Notes: generated from the letters alone by a model not told the origin. Numbered from the stretch's first letter, positions 8,401-17,721 are shown. The stretch: 64,000 nucleotides of DNA from Bacillus sp. UNC41MFS5 (GCF_000686805.1 NZ_JMLP01000010.1:62001-126000), one strand, 5' to 3'. A program made the numbers and translations.

Positions 8401-9762
8401 TTAAACCGTAACTGCCACAAAAAACTCCTCGTAAAGTGCTTGAACCGCTCTCTTTTCCTCTACTTCCTTAACCCCAAACATCATGCTTACTTCTGATGAA
8501 CCTTGGTTAATCATCTCGATATTAATACGGGCTTTCGCCAGCGCTTTGGAGGCTCTTGCCATTGTCCCAACATTGTGGCGCATTCCCTCGCCAACTACCA
8601 TTATAAGCGCAAGACTGTGTTCAATCTTCACTTGATCGGCATGCAACTCTGTTTCAATCCGTTCCTTAATCGCCTTCTCCATTTCCGCATCCATTTGATT
8701 TTCACGAAGGATTACGGAAACATCATCAATGCCTGAAGGCGTATGTTCATAAGATAATCCGAAGTCTTCTAAGATACTTAACAGCTTCCGTCCAAAGCCT
8801 ACCTCTCTATTCATTAGGTATTTACTTACGTATATACTACAAAACCCTTGGTCACTGGCAATACCAATGACTGGTCCATTTGTGTTGTCTCGTTCATAGA
8901 CGATCTTAGTTCCAGGTGCACTTGGATTATTTGTATTTTTGATTTGAACAGGAATTCCTGCTCTGAACGCGGGAACAAGTGCTTCATCATGTAATACGGT
9001 GAATCCCGCATACGAAAGTTCACGCATTTCTCTGTAAGTCAGTTCTTTTATTTCCTTCGGATTTTCTACGATGAAAGGATTGACGGAATACACTGCATCG
9101 ACATCGGTAAAATTCTCATAAAGGTCAGCTTTAAGGGCATTAGCTAAGATGGAGCCAGTAATGTCGGAGCCGCTTCGTGAAAAGGTAAATACCTCACCTT
9201 GCCTGCTATAACCAAAGAATCCTGGAAATATTAGGATCCCTTTTCGTTCGTGCAAAGAATATAATTGACTATAAGCTTCAGGCAGTGCCTGAGCATTACC
9301 AGGCTCATCACTGACAAGCAGCCCTGCTTCTTTCGGGTCTATGTAAGAAGCTTCTACGCCCTGCTTACGGAAATAGGCAGCAACCAATTTCGCGTTGTTA
9401 TCCTCACCACTTGCTTTTAACAAATCCAGAAAACGATCAGGTTTTGTTTTATCTGCGCTCAGCCGCTTTGCTAAATCTTCCTGAATTTCGATAATAATGT
9501 CATGTGACAGTGATAATTCTTCTGCGATTGAGCAGTATCTTTCAAGGACGGCTTCAAATGGTTCCCTTGGGTCCTTATTTTGTAGACAAAGTTCTCCACA
9601 TTCAATCAATAAATCAGTTACCTTATCATCTTCTGCAAACCTTTTCCCGGGGGCAGAAACGACAACCACTCTTCTCTCGGGGTCTGAAACCACAATCTTA
9701 AATACCTTTTCCATTTGTTTTCCTGATGCTAGTGAGGACCCACCAAACTTTACGACCTTCAT
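8401..9762 (-). CDS. thrD: Aspartokinase (aspartokinase III / YclM type)
   Basis: 453 residues, catalysing ATP-dependent phosphorylation of L-aspartate, the first step to lysine, threonine, methionine and diaminopimelate. The N-terminal kinase motif KFGGSSLASG begins at residue 4, and FTFSRSGSDITGS is the substrate/ATP-binding block. Two C-terminal ACT domains (about 300-450) imply amino-acid feedback control. Length and sequence resemble B. subtilis YclM/ThrD rather than LysC or DapG. It is a single gene with an AGGGAG ribosome site. No lysine riboswitch is visible in the short leader. Confidence 0.9.
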   Translation of the reverse strand: MKVVKFGGSSLASGKQMEKVFKIVVSDPERRVVVVSAPGKRFAEDDKVTDLLIECGELCLQNKDPREPFEAVLERYCSIAEELSLSHDIIIEIQEDLAKRLSADKTKPDRFLDLLKASGEDNNAKLVAAYFRKQGVEASYIDPKEAGLLVSDEPGNAQALPEAYSQLYSLHERKGILIFPGFFGYSRQGEVFTFSRSGSDITGSILANALKADLYENFTDVDAVYSVNPFIVENPKEIKELTYREMRELSYAGFTVLHDEALVPAFRAGIPVQIKNTNNPSAPGTKIVYERDNTNGPVIGIASDQGFCSIYVSKYLMNREVGFGRKLLSILEDFGLSYEHTPSGIDDVSVILRENQMDAEMEKAIKERIETELHADQVKIEHSLALIMVVGEGMRHNVGTMARASKALAKARINIEMINQGSSEVSMMFGVKEVEEKRAVQALYEEFFVAVTV

Positions 9763-9873
9763 CCCTACATCTCCCTAATCCTAAAAATATAATCTTAATT
9801 TTAATCATATTCAGAAAATAATCAAGTTTTTTCTTTTACACAAAGACAATTGTTCACCCCTAGTGGACAACTA

Positions 9874-9916
9874 CAAAAAAAGAGTGGATCTCGGCTAGAA
9901 ATACACTCTTTTTTTC
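9874..9916 (-). terminator. Terminator of the NUDIX gene
   Basis: The stem AAAAAAAGAGTG/CACTCTTTTTTT sits just downstream of the leftward NUDIX gene and upstream of the aspartokinase gene. Confidence 0.85.
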
Positions 9917-9926
9917 CGAACTAGAA

Positions 9927-10541
9927 CTAACGAAGTAAATCAATAAAATGGGCAAGAATCTTGGCCGTAAGCCCCCAAATCACTTTTCCTTCATAACGGT
10001 AGAAATACTCCTCAATCCCACGTGTCCGCCAATTATAATTTTCTCCCCCAACAATAAGGTCAAAGGGAAAATTCACCTCGGGTTCTGCCTTAAATTCAAT
10101 GCGATAAATCTCTGGTTCATTTTTTATTAAAAATGATAGCGGCACGGTAAAAATCTCACCGACTTCTGAAGGGTTAGGAACAATCGTATTAGGTGTTTTA
10201 ATGTAGCCAACAAAAGGATAGATTATCATTCCATAAGGTGAAATCATAAAATCCAATGGGAGTACATTTGATATATACTCCTTGCTGACACATAATTCTT
10301 CAACGGTTTCACGGATAGCGGCTGCTTTTTCGTCGGTATCCTGGGCATCAATCCTCCCCCCTGGAAAACAAATTTCTCCAGGCTGCCTTCTAAGTTCAAG
10401 GGAACGAACTTCTAACAAAACGTGAATCCCGTCCTCTTTTTCAATGAGCGGGACCATAACAGCATATTTTGAAAACTTCTCACTGCCAAGGATCTTTGGT
10501 GTATGGTTTTTTAATTTTGATAGGATCGGTTCCAGCTCCAT
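9927..10541 (-). CDS. NUDIX hydrolase, probable CoA pyrophosphatase (NudL/YeaB type)
   Basis: 204 residues. The NUDIX box is seen as G..R..(E)..REtvEEL in GGRIDAQDTDEKAAAIRETV followed by EEL. The preceding block VLLEVRSLELRRQPGEICFPGG matches the UPF0035 signature LRxHPGQISFPGG of CoA pyrophosphatases, which split CoA or oxidised CoA to phosphopantetheine and 3',5'-ADP. It is monocistronic with its own terminator. Substrate is inferred from the family signature only. Confidence 0.8.
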   Translation of the reverse strand: MELEPILSKLKNHTPKILGSEKFSKYAVMVPLIEKEDGIHVLLEVRSLELRRQPGEICFPGGRIDAQDTDEKAAAIRETVEELCVSKEYISNVLPLDFMISPYGMIIYPFVGYIKTPNTIVPNPSEVGEIFTVPLSFLIKNEPEIYRIEFKAEPEVNFPFDLIVGGENYNWRTRGIEEYFYRYEGKVIWGLTAKILAHFIDLLR

Positions 10542-10603
10542 GACTCCACCTCACTTCATTTTCAAATAACTTACTATTACAATACCACTATTTACCTGAA
10601 TAT

Positions 10604-10636
10604 AAAAAAACAATCCAATTAGTTTGTTGGATTGTT
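10604..10636 (-). terminator. Terminator of the tyrosine-catabolic operon
   Basis: A perfect 10-base stem, AACAATCCAA/TTGGATTGTT, with a T7 run on the minus strand. It lies 20 bases downstream of the hmgA stop. Confidence 0.85.
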
Positions 10637-10655
10637 CGCTAAAAAAATTTTATCC

Positions 10656-11813
10656 CTATTTCTCATACCATGAATACATATAATTAACATCCTCAATTTC
10701 TTGTGCAGTTTTTACGATTTTTAATGGATGGAAGGTGTCAATCATAACGGCTAGTTCTAGCGTTTCCTTTTTTCCAATACTCGCTTCTGTTTTCCCGGGA
10801 TGTGGGCCATGTGGGATACCGCCTGGATGGAGCGTAATGGAACCTTCCTGTACACCTTTACGACTCATAAAATTACCTTCCACATAATAGAGAAGTTCGT
10901 CGCTGTTCACATTGCTATGATAATATGGAGCTGGTATGGACTCTGGATGGTAGTCATAGAGTCTTGGAACAAACGAACAGACAACAAAATTATTCCCTTC
11001 AAAAGTTTGATGGACTGGCGGCGGCTGATGGACTCTCCCGGTGATTGGTTCAAAATCTTCGATATTAAAAGCCCATGGATATAAATATCCATCCCAGCCC
11101 ACTACATCCAGGGGATGATGTCCTAAAATATGCGAGGTTATCTTCCCTCTTGATTTTGTTAAAACCTCAAATTCACCCTTTATATCGAATGTCGTCAGTT
11201 CCTCCGGGCCACGAAGGTCCCTTTCACAAAATGGGCTATGCTCTAATAGCTGACCATATTCATTTCGGTACCGTCTTGGTGTAGTGATTTGGCTGAAGGA
11301 TTCAACAAACAGCATTTTTGCCTCTTCATTTTCGTTTGGTATAACACGGTATATGGTCCCAATCGGAATAATTAAATAATCTCCCGGCTGGTAAGATAGG
11401 GTCCCATACATCGTTTCTAGTTTTCCAGTCCCATAGTGGACATATAGCATTTCATCGCCATCACCATTTCGATAAAAGCTTGTCATCGGTGCTGTTACAT
11501 GGGCTGTTCCAATTAATAAATCCTGATTCCCCAAAATATATTCCCTTGCATGAAGGGCATCACCTTTTGTTGGAACTTTACTGGTAAAAAAATGACGGTG
11601 TTTGAGAGGCTGCTGGACCTCATATTCTGGCAAATAATCTCTTATTAATTCCGCTTTCACCACTTCTGTTGGCATATACTGATGATACAAAATCGATTGG
11701 GTTCCCGAAAACCCCCGTGTCCCCATTACCTGCTCTCGGAATAGGCTCCCATCTGCTTTTTTAAACATTGTATGCCGTTTGTGCGGTATCTTCCCCATTT
11801 GGCGGTAATACAT
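10656..11813 (-). CDS. hmgA: Homogentisate 1,2-dioxygenase
   Basis: 385 residues, cupin-fold iron dioxygenase that opens the ring of homogentisate to maleylacetoacetate. Family blocks are visible: YVHYGTGKLETMYGTLSYQPGDY in the N-terminal cupin, HHPLDVVGWDGYLYPWAFNI in the middle, and HPGGIPHGPHPGK near the iron site at the C-terminus. It is somewhat shorter than the human/Pseudomonas enzymes (about 435-445), as is usual for the Bacillus branch. It is the last gene of the hppD-flavoprotein-hydrolase-hmgA operon, starting 4 bases after the upstream stop. Confidence 0.93.
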   Translation of the reverse strand: MYYRQMGKIPHKRHTMFKKADGSLFREQVMGTRGFSGTQSILYHQYMPTEVVKAELIRDYLPEYEVQQPLKHRHFFTSKVPTKGDALHAREYILGNQDLLIGTAHVTAPMTSFYRNGDGDEMLYVHYGTGKLETMYGTLSYQPGDYLIIPIGTIYRVIPNENEEAKMLFVESFSQITTPRRYRNEYGQLLEHSPFCERDLRGPEELTTFDIKGEFEVLTKSRGKITSHILGHHPLDVVGWDGYLYPWAFNIEDFEPITGRVHQPPPVHQTFEGNNFVVCSFVPRLYDYHPESIPAPYYHSNVNSDELLYYVEGNFMSRKGVQEGSITLHPGGIPHGPHPGKTEASIGKKETLELAVMIDTFHPLKIVKTAQEIEDVNYMYSWYEK

Positions 11814-11817
11814 GTTT

Positions 11818-12753
11818 TCACCTCTCTTCAGCGATTATCTCATTCTGTAACACGCCAAGATGATCAATCTCTAACTTAACTCGATCACCTGGTTTTAACC
11901 AGCGATGCACTTGATCACCAAGTTCAAGAATACATCCAGATCCGACAGTTCCTGAACCAATCATCTCACCAGGGTATAAGGTGACACCCGCCGAAGCCCT
12001 CTCAATCATCTCTCCAAAGGAATAAAATAGGTCTTTCATATTTCCTTCGGAAAGAGGGCGTCCATTTACAATAGCTTTCATGGTAAGATCAAAACCTTTT
12101 CCTACTTTTAATGGTTCTAACTCATCTTTTGTAACAATCCATGGTCCTATTGAAGTGGAGAAATCCTTCCCTTTAGCGGGACCAAGGCCAACTTTCATTT
12201 CTTTCCTTTGCAGGTCTCTTGCGCTCCAATCATTTAAAATACAGTAGCCAAAAATATGCTCATCCGCTTGATCTGCAGATATATTTCTGCCTTCTTTCCC
12301 AATGATGCAGGCAATCTCAAGCTCATAATCAAGCCAGTTACACTCTTTTGGCTTTACAATGGCTTCTCCTGGTCCTTTAATAGCAAGATGATTAGAGAAA
12401 TAAAAGACAGGGATTTCGTACCATTCTGGAATCATTCCAAGACCCCTATTTTCCCTTGCTTGTTTCACATGCTGTTCAAATGCATAAAAATCACGAAAAC
12501 TCCTAGGGAATGGCAGCGGCGCCTTTAAACGGAGTTCACTTAATGGATACACTCCTTTATGCTCCTTTGTAAATGAGAAACTGGCGGCATTTTCTAGATT
12601 AGCAACACTATTTTCTAGAAAATCCAAGAGATTACTAGGCAGCATTCCACTTGATGCTTCATGCATATCAACCGCATGGTCTTGATCCAATAACCATCCT
12701 GCCCTGAATGTCCCATCCATTTTTTCGAACGTTACGAATTTCACAACACTCAC
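11818..12753 (-). CDS. Fumarylacetoacetate hydrolase family protein
   Basis: 311 residues with the FAH-family fold. The metal-binding acidic residues appear in DYELEIACIIG and DWSARDLQ, and GKDFSTSIGPWIVT and GEMIGSGTVGSG are typical family blocks. In this context the expected reaction is hydrolysis of fumarylacetoacetate (or maleylacetoacetate) to acetoacetate and fumarate, the last step of tyrosine breakdown. No separate maleylacetoacetate isomerase gene is present in the operon, so this hydrolase may act directly on the unisomerised product; that is inference. Confidence 0.88.
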   Translation of the reverse strand: MSVVKFVTFEKMDGTFRAGWLLDQDHAVDMHEASSGMLPSNLLDFLENSVANLENAASFSFTKEHKGVYPLSELRLKAPLPFPRSFRDFYAFEQHVKQARENRGLGMIPEWYEIPVFYFSNHLAIKGPGEAIVKPKECNWLDYELEIACIIGKEGRNISADQADEHIFGYCILNDWSARDLQRKEMKVGLGPAKGKDFSTSIGPWIVTKDELEPLKVGKGFDLTMKAIVNGRPLSEGNMKDLFYSFGEMIERASAGVTLYPGEMIGSGTVGSGCILELGDQVHRWLKPGDRVKLEIDHLGVLQNEIIAEER

Positions 12754-12758
12754 CTTTT

Positions 12759-13382
12759 CTAGGTTTTTCTCTTCATTTCAAACATTTTTGCTAAGGGGTC
12801 TGTAAAGATATTTCCTGCCATTCTTCCAATCGGCATCAGTTTCGCAGAATCAATCCGTCCCTTATCAAACAGTTCATCGTTTACATGGAAATGAACTACT
12901 TTTCCAATTACTAGACTTCCTGCCCCAGGCTTATCACCAAAATGCAATACTTGTTCTAGTTCACATTCTAGGTGGACAAGCGATTCTTTAATCCTCGGCA
13001 CCTTGACATTGATACTAGGTTCTTTCGTTAAACCCACTTCCACCATTTCGTCGACATCCGGACTAAATTCAATCGCACAATCATTCATTTGCTCCGCCAT
13101 ACTGTTACTAACAATATTAATAACAAATTGACCAGTGCTTTCAATGTTTACAAGCGTATCTTTTTTAGCTCCATCTGTTCCTCTTCTCATTGGTGAAAAA
13201 CAAATGAGCATAGGGTCCGCACAAATTGCCGTAAAAAAACTAAATGGTGCCGCATTAGCAGTGCCATTCTCATCCACTGTAGAAACAAAAGCAATTGGAC
13301 GGGGGAGAATTGACCCAACTAATAATTTATACGCCTCTCTCCATTCAAGTGTTTTCGGGGAGATTTCCATTGCATTTATCAC
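12759..13382 (-). CDS. Flavin reductase-like FMN-binding protein (flavoredoxin type)
   Basis: 207 residues of the flavin reductase-like family. LVGSILPRPIAFVSTVDENG and NAAPFSFFTAICADP are the FMN-binding blocks, and GKVVHFHVND is a conserved C-terminal strand. It sits inside the homogentisate operon (6 bases before the hydrolase gene). Such genes recur in Bacillus tyrosine-catabolic clusters; the exact role there is unknown to me. Confidence 0.85.
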   Translation of the reverse strand: MINAMEISPKTLEWREAYKLLVGSILPRPIAFVSTVDENGTANAAPFSFFTAICADPMLICFSPMRRGTDGAKKDTLVNIESTGQFVINIVSNSMAEQMNDCAIEFSPDVDEMVEVGLTKEPSINVKVPRIKESLVHLECELEQVLHFGDKPGAGSLVIGKVVHFHVNDELFDKGRIDSAKLMPIGRMAGNIFTDPLAKMFEMKRKT

Positions 13383-13455
13383 CTCACTTAGTTGAGCTCT
13401 AAAAAAGGAAGAGATCTCTCTCCCTTTAGCACTATTAAACTCTTTTCGCTATTCT

Positions 13456-14571
13456 TTATAAATTTCCACGTCTTTCCTGCTCCCGCTCAATCGACTCAAA
13501 TAAAGCTTTAAAGTTTCCTTCTCCAAAACCTCGTGCCCCTTTTCGTTGAATAATTTCAACAAATAATGTTGGGCGGTCAACAATTGGTTTCGAGAAAATC
13601 TGCAGTAAATACCCCTCATCATCCCTGTCTACTAAAATATTTAACTCACGCAGCTTTTCTATTTCTTCATCAATTTTTCCAATCCGTTCACCTAAGGATT
13701 CATAATAGGTATCAGGAGTTTTAAGGAATTCAACCCCATTTTGCTTTAATATGGCTACTGTTGAGACAATATCCTCAGTTAGGATTGCTAAATGCTGTAC
13801 ACCCGGTCCATTATAAAATTCTAGAAATTCCTGAATTTGTGATTTTCGTTTCCCAACCGCAGGTTCATTGATTGGAAACTTGATCCGTCCTCCATTATGC
13901 ATAACTTTTGACATAAGTGCAGAGTATTCTGTCGTAATGTCCTTGTCAGAGAAATGTTTCATTTCTTTAAAGCCCATAACCTTAGCATAATACTCCACCC
14001 ATTCCTCCATCCGCTCGACGTTCCCAACGACATGGTCAATCCCAATTAAACCCGTATCTTTAACAGGTAATGCCGCCGAATATGGTTCGAATCCAGGTAA
14101 GAATGCACCCTGATAATTTTTGCGTTCTATTAACGTATGGATCGTGTCCCCATATGTACCTAGAACGGCTTTTTTAACCACTCCTGATGCATCTTTCATT
14201 TCAAATGGCGCAGTAATAGCAATCGCGCCTCGATTCACAGCCTCTTCAAATGCTTTCTCGACATTATCAACTAAGAGTGCTATGTCCTTCACACCGTCTC
14301 CATGCTTCTTAACAAATTGGGCTACTGAACTATCCTCAGTATAAGAACCTGTAAGCACAAGACGAATATTTCGCTGCTGCAGGCAAAAGGAAGCGGTTTC
14401 ACGATTTCCTGTTTCCAAACCGGAATATGCTACTGGTTCAAAACCAAATGCTGTGCTGAAAAAGTGACATGCCTGTTTGGCATTACCTGTGTAAATCTCA
14501 ATATAATCCACGTCTCGAACCGGAAAGAAGTCATTAGCTAATTGGTCTGCTCTTACTCTATTTTCTTTCAT
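13456..14571 (-). CDS. hppD: 4-hydroxyphenylpyruvate dioxygenase
   Basis: 371 residues with two vicinal-oxygen-chelate domains. The metal-binding triad appears as His in GIDHVVGNV, His in GVQHLAILTEDI and Glu in LFVEIIQRKGARGFGEGNF. It converts 4-hydroxyphenylpyruvate to homogentisate, the substrate of HmgA downstream. It is the first gene of the leftward operon, with a promoter and a palindromic operator candidate just upstream. No tyrosine aminotransferase is encoded nearby, so that step is presumably supplied by a general enzyme. Confidence 0.94.
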   Translation of the reverse strand: MKENRVRADQLANDFFPVRDVDYIEIYTGNAKQACHFFSTAFGFEPVAYSGLETGNRETASFCLQQRNIRLVLTGSYTEDSSVAQFVKKHGDGVKDIALLVDNVEKAFEEAVNRGAIAITAPFEMKDASGVVKKAVLGTYGDTIHTLIERKNYQGAFLPGFEPYSAALPVKDTGLIGIDHVVGNVERMEEWVEYYAKVMGFKEMKHFSDKDITTEYSALMSKVMHNGGRIKFPINEPAVGKRKSQIQEFLEFYNGPGVQHLAILTEDIVSTVAILKQNGVEFLKTPDTYYESLGERIGKIDEEIEKLRELNILVDRDDEGYLLQIFSKPIVDRPTLFVEIIQRKGARGFGEGNFKALFESIEREQERRGNL

Positions 14572-14597
14572 TTAGAAACCCCCATTAACTAAATATA

Positions 14598-14625
14598 ATA
14601 ATATTCAGAATTAATTCTAATTCAA
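14598..14625 (-). promoter_or_regulatory. hppD promoter with palindromic operator candidate
   Basis: On the minus strand TTGAAT (14625-14620) and TATTAT (14603-14598) are spaced 16 bases apart. The spacer holds a perfect 12-base palindrome, AGAATTAATTCT (14607-14618). A palindrome between -35 and -10 is a usual repressor position. The regulator is not identified in the window. Confidence 0.45.
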
Positions 14626-14717
14626 AGAATCTTGTCCTTTCAAGGATAGGGTGTAAAGCAATAACGCTTTTTGGTGCTAAAGAAATCAGGATAATTTTTG
14701 AGTTATTTCCCGAAAAC

Positions 14718-14751
14718 ACAAAAAGAAACTTACCCGTTTCGGGAAGTTTCT
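14718..14751 (-). terminator. Terminator of the TrpXYZ-like ABC operon
   Basis: The stem AGAAACTT...CCCG/CGGG...AAGTTTCT is followed on the minus strand by TTTTT. It lies about 60 bases beyond the ATPase stop. Confidence 0.8.
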
Positions 14752-14813
14752 ACTTTAATCATTTTGGAAATATTATTCATTAGAATAATAGACATTTAAA
14801 AAATTTTTTTCGA

Positions 14814-15608
14814 TTAGGAAAGAATCGCCCGATCGCTAGCCATATGTTCACCACGGATCCGTTTAAACTCCGTTAATAAACTTTCGATTGTAAGCTGTTT
14901 CTTATTTTCCTCACTGACCTCTAAAATAATCTGGCCCTTGTCCATCATAATTAAACGATTTCCTAAATCAATCGCTTGCTGCATATTATGTGTGACCATT
15001 AATGTGGTCAGTTTGTATTTGTCGACGATTTCTCTCGTCAAATTTGTAATTAATTCCGCTCTTGATGGATCAAGTGCCGCTGTGTGCTCATCAAGAAGGA
15101 GGATTGATGGCTCTGTGAAGGTTGCCATTAATAAGGATAATGCTTGGCGTTCTCCACCTGATAATAGCCCCACCTTTGCACTAAGTCGATTTTCGAGTCC
15201 TAAATGCAATGATTCCAATACCTCACGAAAATAATCACGCCGCTTTTTTGTTACCCCTTGGCGAAGGGTTCTCATTTTGTTGCGTGAGTATGCCATCGCG
15301 AGATTTTCCTCAATTGTCATACTTGGAGCCGTTCCTGCCATTGGGTCCTGAAAGACACGTCCAATCATTTTTGACCGCTTGTACTCAGACATATTGGTAA
15401 CATTTTTCCCGTTAATATGAACTTCACCGACATCTGGGATTAATACACCGGAAATGATATTCATTAATGTTGATTTTCCTGCACCGTTACTTCCAATGAC
15501 AGTGACAAAATCACCAGGCTGAAGGATCAGATTCACATGATCGATAGCGATTTTTTCATCCGGAGTCCCTTCATTAAAAATCTTATGAATTTCATTTAAG
15601 TGTAGCAT
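14814..15608 (-). CDS. ABC transporter ATPase (TrpZ/COG1101 type)
   Basis: 264 residues. Walker A GSNGAGKST near residue 40, signature LLSGGERQALSLLMAT, Walker B SILLLDEHTAALDP with His in place of the usual Pro after DE, a variant I recall in this family. It overlaps the permease gene by 17 bases, and GGGGGAC provides the ribosome site. It forms an importer with the permease and lipoprotein upstream. Relatives include the pneumococcal TrpXYZ tryptophan importer. Confidence 0.87.
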   Translation of the reverse strand: MLHLNEIHKIFNEGTPDEKIAIDHVNLILQPGDFVTVIGSNGAGKSTLMNIISGVLIPDVGEVHINGKNVTNMSEYKRSKMIGRVFQDPMAGTAPSMTIEENLAMAYSRNKMRTLRQGVTKKRRDYFREVLESLHLGLENRLSAKVGLLSGGERQALSLLMATFTEPSILLLDEHTAALDPSRAELITNLTREIVDKYKLTTLMVTHNMQQAIDLGNRLIMMDKGQIILEVSEENKKQLTIESLLTEFKRIRGEHMASDRAILS

Positions 15609-16614
15609 GATTGTCCCCCTTCACTTCCGCATTCGCCTGGATGATATTCCTTCGCTCTGATCTTCGTCGTGCTTTCCGCTTTTTCTCTTTAGAACCTTCA
15701 ATGATTTTGGGAGCAGTAAGAGCAATAATAACAATAAGTGCAGTAATCAGCTTCATATCACCTGGGTCTAAGAAATCTACACGTAAGGCTAACGTTACGA
15801 CGATTCGATAAATGATGGAACCGCCAATCACAGCAAGAGTTGTCCGAGCGATTGTTTTTGTACCAAATAGGGCTTCACCGATAATAACGGAAGCAAGACC
15901 AATGACAATCATCCCAATTCCCATACCTACGTCTGCAAATCCACCTTGCTGGGCAATCAGAGCACCCGAAAATGCTACTAATGCATTAGATAAACCTAAG
16001 CCAAACACTACAAGAAGATTGGTATTAGCAGAAAGGCTGCGAATCATTCGTTTATTATCTCCTGTTGCTCTAACAGCTAGACCAATTTCCGTCCTTAGGA
16101 ACAAATCCGTCAGGAATTTAATCACAAATGTAACGATAATCATAAAAAGGAGAATTCCCCATGTTTCCGGCAGGCTATCACCGAGACCGACCATGGAAAG
16201 AATATTATTGAAGAAAGAATCAATTCCTGTCTTTTCAAAAAATCCACTGATTTTCGTAAAAGCTGTATCTGTATTTAATAAAGGGATATTGGAACGCCCC
16301 ATAATTCTCAGATTTATTGAATAAAGTGCAATCATCATTAAAATACCGGAAAGCAAGTTATTAATCTTTCCAAATGTGTGCAGAAGTCCCGTCAAACATC
16401 CTGCTGCAAAACCTGCAAATAGTGCCATAATTGTAGCTAAAAATGGATCGGTACCATTCGCAATCATAACCGCTGAAATCGCTGCTCCAGTGACAAAACT
16501 CCCATCAACCGTTAAATCTGGAAAATCCAGAATACGAAAGGAAAGATAGACGCCCAGTGCCATAATCGCGTAGATGATACCTGCTTCAAATGATCCAAAT
16601 ATGGCTGTAAACAT
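15592..16614 (-). CDS. ABC transporter permease (TrpY/COG4120 type)
   Basis: About 340 residues with roughly nine membrane helices, resembling branched-chain/ribose-type permeases. The start at 16614 is preferred because AAAGGA lies 8 bases upstream; in-frame ATGs further up (16638, 16623) lack a site. The C-terminus is basic (GSKEKKRKARRRSERRN). The conserved GNNLLSGILMM-like block is present as INNLLSGILMMIAL. It is the membrane subunit of the same importer. Confidence 0.87.
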   Translation of the reverse strand: MFTAIFGSFEAGIIYAIMALGVYLSFRILDFPDLTVDGSFVTGAAISAVMIANGTDPFLATIMALFAGFAAGCLTGLLHTFGKINNLLSGILMMIALYSINLRIMGRSNIPLLNTDTAFTKISGFFEKTGIDSFFNNILSMVGLGDSLPETWGILLFMIIVTFVIKFLTDLFLRTEIGLAVRATGDNKRMIRSLSANTNLLVVFGLGLSNALVAFSGALIAQQGGFADVGMGIGMIVIGLASVIIGEALFGTKTIARTTLAVIGGSIIYRIVVTLALRVDFLDPGDMKLITALIVIIALTAPKIIEGSKEKKRKARRRSERRNIIQANAEVKGDNHATLK

Positions 16615-16684
16615 TGAGATCATCCTTTCTATTATCATAAAGCATCCGAATTAGATGCAATATTTTATGTAGTGACAAAGAGGC

Positions 16685-16703
16685 AGCCTTCTAAATGAAG
16701 GCT
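16685..16703 (-). other. Intercistronic hairpin between lipoprotein and permease genes
   Basis: AGCCTTC-taaat-GAAGGCT forms a 7-bp stem just after the lipoprotein gene. It could stabilise the upstream mRNA or lower downstream expression so that binding protein exceeds membrane subunits. It has no adjacent T-run. Confidence 0.4.
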
Positions 16704-16722
16704 CCTCCTTGAAAAATATCAT

Positions 16723-17721
16723 TTATTTACCTTCGTAGAACTCACCTAAACTACTCCAAGCATCATTGACTGTTAAACCTTGAGCTTCAGCAGCCTTCTT
16801 GTTAATAACAAGCTTTAAGCTGTTAGGAAGCTCGACAGGGATTTCAGATGCTTTCTTTTTGCCGCTTAAAATGTCAGCTGCCATAACACCAGATTGATAG
16901 CCAAGATCGAAATAACTAAATCCACTGGCAGCAACCGCGCCTTTTTTCATGGAATCAAGTTCACCAACAAACAACGGGATTTTCTTGCTGTTAGCAACGG
17001 CAATAACTGAATCAAGTGCTGTAACAACGGTATTATCAGTAGGAATATAGATTGCATCTACACGTCCAACTAACGATTCCGAAGCTTGCTTTACTTCTGC
17101 AGTAGTTGAAACTGAAACTTTTACAAGTTTAGCACCCTTCTCTTTGACAATCTTTTCAACTTCTTCCACCTGAACAACTGAATTTTGTTCACCAGAGTTA
17201 TAGATGACCCCAACATTTTTCGCTTTCACTTCGTCCGTAATAAAGCTGATGGTCTTTTTCGTTGCCTCTGGATGGTTATCGGTTGTTCCGGTAATATTCT
17301 TACCAGGTTTATCAAAGGCCTCAACCAATCCAGCACCCACTGGGTCTGTCACCGATGTGAAGATAATCGGAATATCTTTGGTGGCATTCAAAGCAGCTGT
17401 TGCACTCGGAGTAGCATTTGCAAAGATTAAATCGACTTTATCCCCGACAAAATTATTCGCAATTGTTTGCGTGTTGTTCATGTCTGCTTGAGCGTTTTGT
17501 TCATCATAGCTAACTTTAATTCCTTTATCTTTTAAGGCCTTTTTAAAGCCCTCTGTCGCTGCATCTAAAGATGGGTGTGGTGCAAATTGGGTAATACCCA
17601 CTTTGAATTCCTTATCTTCTCCACCTTTTTCAGTTCCGCCTGCGGATTCTTTACTTCCACACCCTGCAAGCAGCATCATTCCTGCTAAAGCAATCGAAAA
17701 TACTTTTCCTTTTTTCTTCAT
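16723..17721 (-). CDS. ABC transporter substrate-binding lipoprotein (TrpX/COG2984 type)
   Basis: 332 residues. A lipoprotein signal ends with LLAGC (Cys21) and the mature protein starts GSKESAGG. The remainder is a type-1 periplasmic-binding fold with NATPSATAALNAT, FTSVTDPVGAGLV and IYIPTDNTV, typical of the ABC substrate-binding family to which TrpX belongs. GAGGGGG supplies the ribosome site. It is first in the operon. Lying next to the tyrosine operon, an aromatic amino acid is a reasonable substrate guess, but nothing in the sequence proves it. No T-box is visible upstream. Confidence 0.87.
   Translation of the reverse strand: MKKKGKVFSIALAGMMLLAGCGSKESAGGTEKGGEDKEFKVGITQFAPHPSLDAATEGFKKALKDKGIKVSYDEQNAQADMNNTQTIANNFVGDKVDLIFANATPSATAALNATKDIPIIFTSVTDPVGAGLVEAFDKPGKNITGTTDNHPEATKKTISFITDEVKAKNVGVIYNSGEQNSVVQVEEVEKIVKEKGAKLVKVSVSTTAEVKQASESLVGRVDAIYIPTDNTVVTALDSVIAVANSKKIPLFVGELDSMKKGAVAASGFSYFDLGYQSGVMAADILSGKKKASEIPVELPNSLKLVINKKAAEAQGLTVNDAWSSLGEFYEGK

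Noticed and set aside
9763..9873. Lysine riboswitch before the aspartokinase gene
   Set aside because: The gap to the upstream terminator is only about 110 bases and shows none of the conserved lysine-riboswitch helices; it holds just a weak inverted repeat, TTGT.CAC/GTG.ACAA.
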